A stretch of DNA of 64,000 nt from Lachnospiraceae bacterium (GTDB lineage: Bacteria; Bacillota; Clostridia; Lachnospirales; Lachnospiraceae): contig JALELZ010000005.1 in assembly GCA_022768465.1 (NCBI GenBank), positions 1 to 64,000 of the forward strand. The letters run 5' to 3'. The notes beneath the pieces are model-generated. The model was given only the letters and a program-made list of their open reading frames with translations, searched no databases and was not told the origin of the DNA. Position 1 is the first letter of the stretch; every line of letters starts with the position of its first letter. Shown piece after piece: positions 52,581 through 61,270 of the stretch. A program made the translations under genes and the position numbers.

Positions 52581-53832
52581 AAATATAATCGTTTAAAACC
52601 GGCTGCAGACCGCCTTCTTCCATATCATCATACATTTTTTTGAAGGAACGGCTGTCATTGATCTCGAACTGCTCATCTCCTACATCCTCCTCTTCTGTTC
52701 CCTCATACTTTTCTTCATGATCGCCGATTCCTGTGGATACACCTGCAGAAACCTTTGTCGCACAAATCTTGGCAATTCCGTTTCTGAATTCAGCGCTTTC
52801 ACGGCTTGATACAGTTATTCCGGCAAACGGAAGGAATATGCGGTATGCACAAAGCACCTGACAAAGCTCCTTTTCTCCTACATCCCTCGGATTGATCTTG
52901 TCATTATTAACAATAGGACGAAGACGAGGACAGCTTAACGAAAGCTCTGCATGCGGATATTTACGGTTTATATAATATACGTGCAAGGCTGTTGCAAGTG
53001 CATCCTTACGGAAATCATCCAATCCCAAAAGTGCAGAGAAGCCTGCGCCTCTCATTCCTCCCATCAAAGCTCTCTCCTGAGAATCAAAGCGGTATGGCCA
53101 TACTCGTTTATGTCCCATAAGATGAAGGGTTTCATATTTGTCGGTATTGTAGGTCTCCTGGAATACAGTCACATAGTCTACACCGCATTCATGCAGATAC
53201 TCATACTCATCAACATTTACAGGATAAATCTCGATTCCTATATTTTTGAAATATTTCTTAGCGATCTTAACCGCTTCGCCGATATATTCTATATCAGAAT
53301 ATTTACGGCTTTCACCGGTAAGCATCAGGATCTCCTCCATACCGGTCTTTGCAATTACCTGCATTTCATGTTCGATTTCCTCAAAGGTCAGCTTTTTTCT
53401 TCTAATATTGTTATAGCAGTTAAAGCCGCAGTAAATGCAGTAGTTCTGGCAATAGTTTGCAATGTATAAAGGTGTAAATATATATACCGTATTACCGAAA
53501 TGATTCTTTGTAAGCTCCTCGGCCTTTCTTGCCATCTGCTCAAGATAAGGAGCTGCTGCCGGTGACAGCAGGGCTTTAAAATCCTCTATAGAGCAGGAAT
53601 CATTTGAAAGAGCTCTCTCAACATCTGAAGCTGTGTAGGAATCATAATCATATTCCTGCATTGCCTTAAGGACTTTATCCTTTATATCCGATTCAATAAT
53701 CTGCATGCCTTCCATATATTCCATATGGTTGGTACGGAAGGACGGATCCTGCTCAAGTCTGTGCTTGCGCTCAAGTGCAGCCGGCGGCAGCTTGTCACTG
53801 TCTACAAAATATACCTGATTTTCCTCATTCAT
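52573..53832 (-). CDS. thiH: 2-iminoacetate synthase (tyrosine lyase)
   Basis: The protein has 419 residues, a radical SAM enzyme with C128-x3-C132-x2-C135 (YCQNYCIYCGFN). It cleaves tyrosine to dehydroglycine for the thiazole ring in anaerobes, replacing the ThiO oxidase of aerobic bacteria. The conserved LMLTGES and YPVNVDEYEYL stretches follow. AGAGGA precedes ATG 53832. It lies 26 nt after thiG and overlaps thiE, matching operon order thiS-thiF-thiG-thiH-thiE. Confidence 0.95.
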   Translation of the reverse strand: MNEENQVYFVDSDKLPPAALERKHRLEQDPSFRTNHMEYMEGMQIIESDIKDKVLKAMQEYDYDSYTASDVERALSNDSCSIEDFKALLSPAAAPYLEQMARKAEELTKNHFGNTVYIFTPLYIANYCQNYCIYCGFNCYNNIRRKKLTFEEIEHEMQVIAKTGMEEILMLTGESRKYSDIEYIGEAVKIAKKYFKNIGIEIYPVNVDEYEYLHECGVDYVTVFQETYNTDKYETLHLMGHKRVWPYRFDSQERALMGGMRGAGFSALLGLDDFRKDALATALHVYYINRKYPHAELSLSCPRLRPIVNNDKINPRDVGEKELCQVLCAYRIFLPFAGITVSSRESAEFRNGIAKICATKVSAGVSTGIGDHEEKYEGTEEEDVGDEQFEINDSRSFKKMYDDMEEGGLQPVLNDYIYV

Positions 53833-53858
53833 AATTCAAATTCCTCTTAAACGCAAAT

Positions 53859-54623
53859 TTAACGTAAAAATCCTGTCAGCGGATCAGATGCGCTTCCGCC
53901 TCTTGCAAGAACTCTTCCCATTCCTGTAAGATAAGCCTTTCTTCCTGCCTCTATAGCAAGCTTAAAGGCTGATGCCATTTCAGGAACGTTTCCGGCTGTT
54001 GCGATAGCTGTATTTGCCATGATTGCGGCTGCTCCCATTTCCATGGCCTCACATGCCTGTGAAGGCTTTCCTATTCCTGCATCTACGATGACCGGAAGAT
54101 CTATTTCGTCAATAAGCACCTGGATCATTGCCTTTGTTGCAAGTCCTTTATTGCTTCCTATAGGTGCCGCCAACGGCATAACCGCCGCAGCTCCTGCATT
54201 CTGCAGATCTCTTGCAACATTAAGATCAGGATTCATGTACGGAAGCACGACAAATCCTTCCTTCGCAAGTATTTCTGTTGCTTTGACTGTTTCATAGTTA
54301 TCCGGGAACAGATATTTTGCATCACGCATGATCTCGATCTTTACGAAATCGCCGCAGCCCATAGCTCTGCTGAGTCTTGCGATCCTTACCGCCTCTTCTG
54401 CATTACGAGCTCCTGAGGTATTTGGGAGCAGCGTGATTCCTTTCGGAATAAAGTCAAGTATATTTTCACTTTCCTTTGTATTTGCACGTCTTAATGCAAG
54501 TGTAATTATCTCAGCGCCGCCCTGCTCTATAGCAGCCTTGATCAGATTTAAATTGTATTTTCCTGATCCAAGAATGAAACGACTTTTAAATTCTTTTCCG
54601 CCTAATACTAATTTATCTTCCAT
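53859..54623 (-). CDS. thiG: thiazole synthase
   Basis: The protein has 254 residues, a TIM barrel that joins 1-deoxyxylulose-5-phosphate, dehydroglycine and ThiS-thiocarboxylate. Features are [10 protein letters not shown] at the start, [16 protein letters not shown], the Schiff-base lysine region [26 protein letters not shown] and the phosphate-binding [10 protein letters not shown] and MANTAIA. It lies 19 nt after thiF. Confidence 0.96.
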   Translation of the reverse strand: MEDKLVLGGKEFKSRFILGSGKYNLNLIKAAIEQGGAEIITLALRRANTKESENILDFIPKGITLLPNTSGARNAEEAVRIARLSRAMGCGDFVKIEIMRDAKYLFPDNYETVKATEILAKEGFVVLPYMNPDLNVARDLQNAGAAAVMPLAAPIGSNKGLATKAMIQVLIDEIDLPVIVDAGIGKPSQACEAMEMGAAAIMANTAIATAGNVPEMASAFKLAIEAGRKAYLTGMGRVLARGGSASDPLTGFLR

Positions 54624-54642
54624 CTTTTTCTCTTTCCTTTAA

Positions 54643-55299
54643 TTAATCATTCTGCATTATCAGCTGCAGTACCTTATTTGCCTGATGCGCCGCACAGACT
54701 GCAACTCTCGGAGCTATCAGTCCTATCCCGTTTCCGACATCAGTCTTCTGATCTCCGCATACATACAGCCTTCGCATCATTTTCATTGTTTTTATTTCAT
54801 TTGTATCCGCATATCCTGCCATGCCGTTTCCGGAGACCACGGTTGTATGCGGACATTTCATAAGAACCTCTCTTACAAGCATAGCTTTTTGATCCGGACG
54901 ATCAAAGGCTTCGCAGACTATCGGATAATCTTTAAAAAGCTCACTGACATTATCTGGAGTAACCTTTACACATAAAGCTTCATACTCTATATAAGGATTT
55001 ATCCTATATAACAGCTCTGTTAATGCTTCCGTCTTCGGTTTTCCTAAATGCTCGATAAAATACATCTGCCTGTTAAGATTTGTCACATCCACAGTATCAA
55101 AATCCACAAGCAGCAGTTTGCCGATTCCGCTTCTGGCAAGCATTGCCGCAATATTTGATCCAAGTCCTCCAAGTCCGGCTACCGCAACCTTTGCGCCTCG
55201 CAGCTTTTTCTGCATTTCCTTGGGAAATCTCGAGTCGAATGCCTTATCAAGCTCTTCCTTTGAAATAAGCTCCTTCATGCTTTCACAAATTTTCGACAT
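54643..55299 (-). CDS. thiF: ThiS adenylyltransferase, ThiF-like E1 protein
   Basis: The protein has 218 residues. The E1/MoeB-type nucleotide-binding motif is VAVAGLGGLGSNIAAMLARSG, followed by LLVDFDTVDVTNLNRQMYF with the catalytic Arg and Asp region. It is the short ThiF form seen in Clostridia, without the zinc-binding CxxC pairs of E. coli ThiF. It adenylates the ThiS C-terminus before sulfur transfer. ATG 55299 follows GGAGGAGG and lies 4 nt after the thiS stop; the longer frame to 55350 is rejected. Confidence 0.92.
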   Translation of the reverse strand: MSKICESMKELISKEELDKAFDSRFPKEMQKKLRGAKVAVAGLGGLGSNIAAMLARSGIGKLLLVDFDTVDVTNLNRQMYFIEHLGKPKTEALTELLYRINPYIEYEALCVKVTPDNVSELFKDYPIVCEAFDRPDQKAMLVREVLMKCPHTTVVSGNGMAGYADTNEIKTMKMMRRLYVCGDQKTDVGNGIGLIAPRVAVCAAHQANKVLQLIMQND

Positions 55300-55303
55300 T
55301 ATT

Positions 55304-55498
55304 TCAGCCTCCTCCGACAAACATAAGGACTTCGATCTCATCCTCATCATTGATCGTCACATCACTGAGTCGTTCTTTGGGAATGATTTCGAGATTTCTT
55401 TCTACCACCACTCTCTCAGGGTCAAATCCTGTTTCCTGCAAATATTCCAAAAGGTTTTTGCCGGCAAGGTCCTTATCTTCCCCATTAATTCTTACCAT
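55304..55498 (-). CDS. thiS: sulfur carrier protein ThiS
   Basis: The protein has 64 residues, a ubiquitin-like fold. It begins MVRINGEDKDLAGKNLLEYL and ends in the essential diglycine, here GGG, directly before the stop. ThiF activates this end, and the thiocarboxylate feeds thiazole formation. ATG 55498 is used. An in-frame TTG at 55504 is closer to the AAAGGAG site, and initiation there would add two residues. It is the first gene after the TPP riboswitch and terminator. Confidence 0.92.
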   Translation of the reverse strand: MVRINGEDKDLAGKNLLEYLQETGFDPERVVVERNLEIIPKERLSDVTINDEDEIEVLMFVGGG

Positions 55499-55572
55499 GG
55501 ACAAACTGCTCCTTTCGATGTTTTAGCGCCTAAATATTGTTATGTCTGAGGTATCGCCCTGTTGTCATAACA

Positions 55573-55616
55573 AAAAGGCACCGAACAACACAATAACAGT
55601 GTCATTCGGCGCCTTT
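55573..55616 (-). terminator. regulatory terminator of the TPP riboswitch
   Basis: On the minus strand a strong hairpin pairs AAGGCGCCGAA with TTCGGTGCCTT, with ACAC/GTGT further in, and runs into TTTTG. It stands between the TPP aptamer and thiS, about 75 nt before the coding start, so it is the likely expression switch: TPP binding favours termination. Confidence 0.85.
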
Positions 55617-55692
55617 TAAAATTCTGTGAAAAGTGGTGCCCCCGGTTCACATTAAACAGAGAGCATCGACGAATATGTCTTTAATAAGCGAC

Positions 55693-55790
55693 ACATATTT
55701 CCCTACGTTGGCATTATCCAAATCAGGTTAAAGGTCAAGACCTGCTCGGTCTACTCTCAGCCCATTTATTTGAGCTCCCTATTTGCTGTA
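55693..55790 (-). promoter_or_regulatory. TPP riboswitch (THI element)
   Basis: Read on the minus strand, the aptamer starts with TAGGGAGCTC, has GGGCTGAGAG (the CUGAGA element), and then ACCTGATTTGGATAATGCCA followed by ACGTAGGGA, all conserved THI-box parts in the right order. It senses thiamine pyrophosphate. It lies upstream of thiS and the terminator at 55573-55616, which indicates transcriptional control of thiSFGHE. No pyrimidine gene (thiC, thiD) is in this operon. Confidence 0.95.
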
Positions 55791-55843
55791 ATCATTATAC
55801 AAGTTTAAAAAATTTTCGCAATGGGTCTTTTGAAAATAATCAA

Positions 55844-55896
55844 TACAAAATTCTGCATAATTTTGTACTGCAAAAAAAGGCGTTTCAGTCTATAAT
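55844..55896 (+). promoter_or_regulatory. promoter region of the LuxR-type gene with palindrome
   Basis: A perfect 9-bp palindrome (TACAAAATT 55844-55852, AATTTTGTA 55859-55867, 6-nt centre) lies just before the -35 position. A consensus TATAAT is at 55891-55896, but no good -35 box has the right spacing. This pattern suggests activator- or repressor-dependent expression, possibly by the encoded LuxR-type protein. The AT-rich element at 808-835 resembles it loosely. Confidence 0.45.
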
Positions 55897-55937
55897 AGAT
55901 ATGTTCACTACAAGCCTTTAAGGGGAAGCGCTTATAT

Positions 55938-56957
55938 ATGGATATTTTTGCCAACTTTTATATTCTAATTATCTTCAGCATAATTTATGCCGCTATAGCA
56001 TTTAACTGTAAACGTTTATACAAAATCACCGGGCAAAAGATTTTTAGTATTCTTACGTATCTTTTCATACTGACTCTGTTCGAATGGGTTATGACCGTGG
56101 CCTATGAAGCATTTGTAGGTGACGACGGTTATTACATTCCGAGACTTCTCTCAGATCATAAGCTTTATCAGGTTCCGAGAGTCATAGTCAAAAACACAGA
56201 AAATATACTAATTGCACTGTGTCTCAGTGCCCTTACAACAGGAGGAGACCCTGATATCAAAAAGTGCCACGGGGTCTTTGCGCTTATTGTAGCTTTTTCT
56301 CTGTTTGAGATAATGTGCTTCTATATGCCGGATACCTATCGATGGATGTATTTAAGGAGTGTATGCGACAGTCTCTGTCTTCTGACAGTAACACTGTACT
56401 TTTCATTCCCATGGCATCAACGCAGCAAAATTTTCAAACGCTATGCTGTATTTTCATTCATTGCGCTGCCTATAATATTCATCGAAAGCTACGCCAAGCT
56501 CTACATTCCTTATGTAAGAAATCTGATCCCTGAATTCTACGAATCCGGAGATCTTTATTATTTTCTTATTTCACTCATGATATTTTTCGGAGTCTCCCAT
56601 GTCGGAGAAACCGTTTCAAAACAACAGATTGAAGCCAAGCTCGAGAAAAAAATGGAGGCTGAGCTGGAACACCGTATGGAGGAATATAAGGAAGAGATCA
56701 TGACCGAGCAGGCTTTAGAGGACCAGGAAAATAAGATCAGCAAGGAACGCTTGGAAGAATTCTGCAAGGCCTATAAGCTGACAAAACGAGAATCTGAGAT
56801 AACCTGTCTTATAGCTGAAGGGAAAAGTAATGCTGAGATAGCAGAGCTTTTAAAAATATCTGCAGCTACTGTCCGTGTTCATCAGCATACAGCCTTCCAA
56901 AAGGTCAATGTCGCAGGGCGTCAGGAGCTTGTTGATCTCATAGAGTCAAGAACCTGA
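55938..56957 (+). CDS. membrane-bound LuxR-family transcriptional regulator
   Basis: The protein has 339 residues. Seven or so hydrophobic segments (about 5-225) are followed by a charged coiled coil (about 228-270, KQQIEAKLEKKMEAELEHRMEE) and a LuxR-type HTH (about 275-335, LTKRESEITCLIAEGKSNAEIAELLKISAATVRVH). The membrane part may sense a signal and the coiled coil may dimerise the DNA-binding domain. No known family is recognised for the sensor. AGGGGA precedes the ATG. A terminator follows. Target genes are unknown. Confidence 0.82.
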   Translation: MDIFANFYILIIFSIIYAAIAFNCKRLYKITGQKIFSILTYLFILTLFEWVMTVAYEAFVGDDGYYIPRLLSDHKLYQVPRVIVKNTENILIALCLSALTTGGDPDIKKCHGVFALIVAFSLFEIMCFYMPDTYRWMYLRSVCDSLCLLTVTLYFSFPWHQRSKIFKRYAVFSFIALPIIFIESYAKLYIPYVRNLIPEFYESGDLYYFLISLMIFFGVSHVGETVSKQQIEAKLEKKMEAELEHRMEEYKEEIMTEQALEDQENKISKERLEEFCKAYKLTKRESEITCLIAEGKSNAEIAELLKISAATVRVHQHTAFQKVNVAGRQELVDLIESRT

Positions 56958-57031
56958 CTGCAGGTTATAAACCTTTAATCATCGTACATTAAAGAATTAA
57001 TATAGCTTATATATCTTAATAGCTATTAAAC

Positions 57032-57070
57032 GCCGCAGCTACAATAAAGTGTAAACTGCGGCTCTTATTT
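57032..57070 (+). terminator. terminator after the LuxR-type gene
   Basis: GCCGCAG (57032-57038) and CTGCGGC (57055-57061) form a hairpin that runs into TCTTATTTTCTT on the plus strand. It separates the plus-strand regulator from the convergent DUF5662 gene. Confidence 0.72.
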
Positions 57071-57081
57071 TCTTATTCTGT

Positions 57082-57831
57082 TTAATCGACCTCAAGGCGC
57101 TTCATACCTGTTATATCCTTGAGTTCCAGACCCTCTGCAGTATAATCACGAGTGGTGGTTATCTTAAGCAGCTTTCTTATAAAGGCAAAGCAGGCTTCCT
57201 CACCTTCATCCTTCATAATGTACAGACAGTTTTCAAGCACTATCCTCGTATCTTCATCCATTATAAGGTGATCCTTTGATCTGAGATAATGGTTCCAGGC
57301 TGCAGCCGGAGTATAGTTTTCCTTGTTATATGTAATGCAGGCAGCTCTTCTGTCGCATACCATCTCTGCCACATATCGCATGGGCATCCTGTTTCCGTAG
57401 ACAAGTCGTCCCGGCAGATTGGAATAGTCTATCCAATACTCAAAATGATGCTTATTTCTTCCTTTATGATGCAGCCATGCCATCGAATATCCGCCGGTTG
57501 AAGCTCTTTGTACAGCATTCGGCGATCGATGTCCGTCAAAATATTTCACTCCGGTGAAAAACTCCGTAGGTGAAAACTTGGAAAGATCATGTATTATTCC
57601 CTGCCAATAAAGTCCGAGCCTGAAGCAGCCCTTGGCGACGTACATTTTGTGGGTTGAGATAGTTTTAAAATGGCCCCAAAGTCTCTGAAAAAAGTTCATA
57701 GACTGATAATTAAATTTCTCTCCTGCTGTAGGCCATGGATTAAATTGTCCCGACAAGGTATCCTTACCGGCTCCGGCATTTACATTAGTATTTATATTCT
57801 TATTCTCTGTTGTATCTATATTTATACCCAT
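57082..57831 (-). CDS. DUF5662 family protein
   Basis: The protein has 249 residues. From about residue 45 it has the DUF5662 pattern: HFKTISTHKMYVAKGCFRLGLYWQGIIHDLSKFSPTEF, then HHKGRNKHHFEYW and MPMRYVAEMVCDR. The conserved His and His-Asp residues look like an HD-type metal site, though function is unassigned. The first 40 residues (Asn/Thr-rich) are low complexity and may not be translated; no start in the region has a good ribosome binding site, ATG 57699 being an alternative. Confidence 0.75.
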   Translation of the reverse strand: MGINIDTTENKNINTNVNAGAGKDTLSGQFNPWPTAGEKFNYQSMNFFQRLWGHFKTISTHKMYVAKGCFRLGLYWQGIIHDLSKFSPTEFFTGVKYFDGHRSPNAVQRASTGGYSMAWLHHKGRNKHHFEYWIDYSNLPGRLVYGNRMPMRYVAEMVCDRRAACITYNKENYTPAAAWNHYLRSKDHLIMDEDTRIVLENCLYIMKDEGEEACFAFIRKLLKITTTRDYTAEGLELKDITGMKRLEVD

Positions 57832-57954
57832 AACCCAAATAATATCACAACCGAGGATTATGTGCTATAATTATTAATCCTATCAGCTGTTGTCAGTATT
57901 TTTATACACCGACTTAATATAACGGCTGGTATATAATTGAAAGGTATTATTAAA

Positions 57955-58956
57955 ATGACAATCCAGCATACAGAACTTATTGATAAAGCTAAACAAATGG
58001 AATATAAGCCTTTTACGGCAGATGATGTCATAAGGCTTGCACCCATGTATACATTGAGACCGAATAAAAGCTGCGACAGTGCACCGCTGTGCCAGTATCT
58101 CTATAATTATTATTACAGAGTAAAATACTGCCTGTTCGATGATGCACTGCTCCTTATGTTCTGCAGTGACGATGGGGAAATATACGGCTTTCTTCCATAC
58201 TGTACGGAGGATAAGATCGAATATTACTTCAAGCTTCAGGAAACCTATTTTAATGAGATCCTTCATATGCCGCTTGTAATAACAAGTGCCGATGAAGAGG
58301 GTGTTGCATTACTTGAGGACGCCGGTGCTTTTGATAATTATGAGGTAACAGAGGCTGAGAAATCCAAGGATTATCTCTATGATGCCGAATCACTCCGAAC
58401 ACTTGCCGGTAGAAAGTACAGCAAAAAAAGAAATCATATTAATAAATTTAATCAGACCTACGGAGATCGTTGGGAATACAGAACTCTTAAATACGATGAC
58501 AGAGATGAAATAACTTCATTTTTAAGGCTTTGGATGGATAAAAAGGAAGCCTTAGGTGAAGGCGAGGGCATCAACGAAAACGGTGATGAATTTGATCCGG
58601 TTTTGGAGCTTGAGGCAGAATTTAACGGTATTCAGGACATACTTCACAATGAAAAGCTCTTCGAGCACATGCGCATAGGAGGCATTTACATAGACGGAAA
58701 GCTGGAGGCCTTTTCTATAGGCGACTACAACCCTGCTGAAAAGGTGGCCATTATCGATGTTGAAAAGGCTAATGATGATATCAACGGCCTTTATCAGGTT
58801 ATAAATCAGCAGTTTGCGCTCCACGAGTATCCGGATGCTCTGATAATTAATCGCGAGGACGATGTCGGTATAGAAGGACTCAGAAAGTCAAAGCTTTCTT
58901 ATTACCCTATAGGCTTTGAGCTTAAATATATACTGAGTCAGAATGATTTTCGCTGA
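57955..58956 (+). CDS. DUF2156 (phosphatidylglycerol lysyltransferase C-domain-like) protein
   Basis: The protein has 333 residues with a double GNAT-like fold of the DUF2156 type. The first half (YKPFTADDVIRLAPMY, CQYLYNYYYR) and second half (KKRNHINKFNQTYG, RIGGIYIDGKLEAFSIGDY) match, as does the INREDDVGIEGLRKSKLSYYP end. Members lie in anaerobes without MprF membrane domains, and the substrate is unknown. AGGT stands nine bases before ATG 57955; the TTG at 57937 overlaps that region and is rejected. A GNAT gene follows. Confidence 0.84.
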   Translation: MTIQHTELIDKAKQMEYKPFTADDVIRLAPMYTLRPNKSCDSAPLCQYLYNYYYRVKYCLFDDALLLMFCSDDGEIYGFLPYCTEDKIEYYFKLQETYFNEILHMPLVITSADEEGVALLEDAGAFDNYEVTEAEKSKDYLYDAESLRTLAGRKYSKKRNHINKFNQTYGDRWEYRTLKYDDRDEITSFLRLWMDKKEALGEGEGINENGDEFDPVLELEAEFNGIQDILHNEKLFEHMRIGGIYIDGKLEAFSIGDYNPAEKVAIIDVEKANDDINGLYQVINQQFALHEYPDALIINREDDVGIEGLRKSKLSYYPIGFELKYILSQNDFR

Positions 58957-59032
58957 TTTTTCATTATAAGCTCAGCGCCGCGCTGTGGTTTATATTGTAA
59001 CCGCTGTGACCGCTGCAGCCATGAGGTAGTAT

Positions 59033-59566
59033 ATGCTTATAACAAGATTTCTTGAAAAATATGAATATGTCAGAACGCTTAAGTTGTTCATAGAATGCTT
59101 CGGAAATGACAAAGAATATATTGCTGAGCTTTACGGAGAGCTGAACGGTGAAAATGAATGCACCGGAACTATCCGCACTCATAAGATAGCAGTTATTGAA
59201 AATGAAAACGGCGATATTCTTTCTATGGTTCACTATAAGCCGGTATCCGCAGTTATGCCTGACGGCAGCAGCATTAATGTAAGCTACATAATGGATGTTG
59301 CCACCGCCGGGACAGCCAGACATAACGGCTATATGGACCGACTCATGAAGCTCGTCATGAGACAGCTTGTGGATAACGGTGAGCCATGGTGCTTTCTTAT
59401 AGCTGTGGATAAGGCTATTTATGACCACTTAGGCTTTGTTCATCACTGGACCTTTAACGAAGATGAAGCAGACCTTCTTGATGCAGATGAGGGACTCACC
59501 GAATGCTCTGCAGCAATGCTAAGCTCTGAAAGCTTTGCAGTTCCTATGAAGCTGCTCCCTGTTTGA
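59033..59566 (+). CDS. GNAT-family N-acetyltransferase
   Basis: The protein has 177 residues. The acetyl-CoA-binding region is recognisable in YIMDVATAGTARHNGYMDRLMKLVMRQL, with the Gly-containing loop shifted from the usual R-x-x-G-x-G/A (here TARHNGY), followed by ICYDHLGF-type residues (AIYDHLGFVHHW). The C-terminus ends shortly after, so the second (SCP2-like) domain of Eis-type proteins is missing. GAGGT precedes the ATG. Located 76 nt after the DUF2156 gene, perhaps co-transcribed. The substrate is unknown. Confidence 0.78.
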   Translation: MLITRFLEKYEYVRTLKLFIECFGNDKEYIAELYGELNGENECTGTIRTHKIAVIENENGDILSMVHYKPVSAVMPDGSSINVSYIMDVATAGTARHNGYMDRLMKLVMRQLVDNGEPWCFLIAVDKAIYDHLGFVHHWTFNEDEADLLDADEGLTECSAAMLSSESFAVPMKLLPV

Positions 59567-59600
59567 TTTTTACAGCCATCGATTAATTTATAATACAAAA

Positions 59601-59700
59601 ATGCTCATACCTTAGCTTTTATGACGTCTTATCCTTCTAAAGTGCTTTGCACTTTGAGATATCTGCCGTTTCTGCATGGTATGAGCATATTTTATTATTT
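59601..59700. other. structured intergenic element between convergent genes
   Basis: An 11-bp perfect inverted repeat (ATGCTCATACC 59601-59611, GGTATGAGCAT 59678-59688) encloses a 66-nt loop that has its own 7-bp hairpin (AAAGTGC/GCACTTT, 59638-59654). On the plus strand ATTTTATTATTT follows, so it may terminate the acetyltransferase transcript. The long loop is unusual for a terminator. Confidence 0.5.
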
Positions 59701-59768
59701 CAGAATTACACGTCCGACTTTTTATACAATTTCGATATCATTCTTATATTACTTCGTATTATTCTGTT

Positions 59769-60917
59769 TTACTTATTTTTTTCTGTCTGGTTCGCAGCAT
59801 CTGAAACGGTCTCTTTCTTTTCAGCTTCTGCCTTAACGGATTTTTTAAATATTCCCTTTTTTTCAGTTTTTCCTGCTTTTTTATCAGTTTTGAACAGCTT
59901 TTTATGTATAGCTCTCATAATGCATACAATAGCTGTCGCAAACGCTATGAAAACAAGTATTGCCGGAATGTTTATAATGATAAATACGGCTGTGTCTTCA
60001 AGAAAATCTCCTAAAGAAATGAGATTGTTTTTGAAGCCCGCGGCTATTCTCTCCGTAAAGGAATCCTCTGCCGCAGCACTTACAGCCTTAACCTCATTGA
60101 TATACAAATACACAGTACTGAAGGTCACCTGATTATCATATACTCTTAGTGAGCTTTCTATGCTCTCCAACTCATAGCGTATCTCTGAAAGTCTTGTCTC
60201 AAGAGCTATTATCGCATCAACATCCTTAGCCTCGCTGATAAGCTCCATAAGTCTTTCCTGTTCTATTCTTAGGGACTTAACTCGGCTCTCAAGATCGGAA
60301 TACCTGAGTGTTATATCCTCTGTGCTGATATTTTTGTTTGTTATTCTTCCTTCTGTAAGCGCAGTATTAAGAAACTCATCAAGCTTGTCTGACGGTATTC
60401 TTATCGTATAGTTTGCATCTCTTGAATCAGTGCTTCTGTAGCCGGTGTTATAGACTCCTGAGCTTTCTATATAGCCGCCTAATTCGTTTACCTTTTTTTC
60501 AATTTCTTCCGTAAGCTTGTCGAACTGCTCCGTCTGCATTGAAATATCAGCATTTCTTATAAGTTTTCTTGCAGATACCTTCTGCTCCGCAGCGGCAGCA
60601 TCATTCTCACTTATTGCAGGCTCTCCGTCAGCCGTAACACCTCCTGCATTTATACTTCCGTTATCGTATCCTGCCTCCTCTGCCATCTCATATTCAGCAG
60701 AGTCTGTGGAAGCAGCTCTGTCATATTTAGCACTGCCGGATAAACCATAGGAGTTGTAACCGCCGCTTGCTGTATCTGCAGCCATTGTCTCACTGACATA
60801 AGCAGAGCTGTACTTTGACGCACCGCAGCCTGAAAGTCCGAGTGATGCGATAAGAACTGCGCCTCCGAGATAGCCGCCTATCTTCATAACATTAATAAAT
60901 GTCTTATTGTTCTCCAT
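59769..60917 (-). CDS. DUF4349 lipoprotein
   Basis: The protein has 382 residues. A lipoprotein signal peptide ends in the lipobox LSGC (C31). A Ser/Ala/Gly/Asp-rich region (about 32-110) is followed by the DUF4349 domain (about 115-300, ARKLIRNADISMQTEQFDKL to coiled coil RYELESIESSLRVYD), one membrane helix (about 315-340) and a basic cytoplasmic tail (KKLFKTDKKAGKTEKKG). DUF4349 proteins are widespread in Firmicutes and of unknown role; the architecture suggests a surface protein with a crossing helix. AAGGAGG precedes ATG 60917. Confidence 0.9.
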   Translation of the reverse strand: MENNKTFINVMKIGGYLGGAVLIASLGLSGCGASKYSSAYVSETMAADTASGGYNSYGLSGSAKYDRAASTDSAEYEMAEEAGYDNGSINAGGVTADGEPAISENDAAAAEQKVSARKLIRNADISMQTEQFDKLTEEIEKKVNELGGYIESSGVYNTGYRSTDSRDANYTIRIPSDKLDEFLNTALTEGRITNKNISTEDITLRYSDLESRVKSLRIEQERLMELISEAKDVDAIIALETRLSEIRYELESIESSLRVYDNQVTFSTVYLYINEVKAVSAAAEDSFTERIAAGFKNNLISLGDFLEDTAVFIIINIPAILVFIAFATAIVCIMRAIHKKLFKTDKKAGKTEKKGIFKKSVKAEAEKKETVSDAANQTEKNK

Positions 60918-61270
60918 AATAGCTTCCCTCCTTTATCGTTTATTTCGACACGATCTATGCGTATATCATAATACCGACTATATTTACACTAATACTTTGT
61001 AACTACACTATATATGATGATCCTATATCCAGTCCTTACTTTTATTTTAAACTGTTTTACAGACTAATGAAGATTTTATTTATTCAACTTGCGGCATCGT
61101 ATATTATCTATCATCATCCGTACTCAACTGTATATATTTAATTGTCCGGTATTCTTACCTGACTAACGTATATAAAAACATCCTAAAGGGACTGATCCGG
61201 CTCCTTTTAGGATGTTTTATTATTTTATATTATTTTTTTAATACAAATCGCTATGATTAATCTGTCTTAG
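60918..61270. other. intergenic region with glnN terminator
   Basis: The only clear signal is a hairpin at 61179-61215 (ACATCCTAAAGG pairing with CCTTTTAGGATGT), which follows the glnN stop on the minus strand and has T-rich flanks in both directions. The rest is AT-rich and should hold the DUF4349 promoter, but no convincing -35/-10 pair was found. Confidence 0.6.

Noticed and set aside
52951-53469. 172-residue plus-strand frame opposite thiH
   Set aside because: It is antisense to a clear radical SAM gene; the frame is open by chance of codon use.
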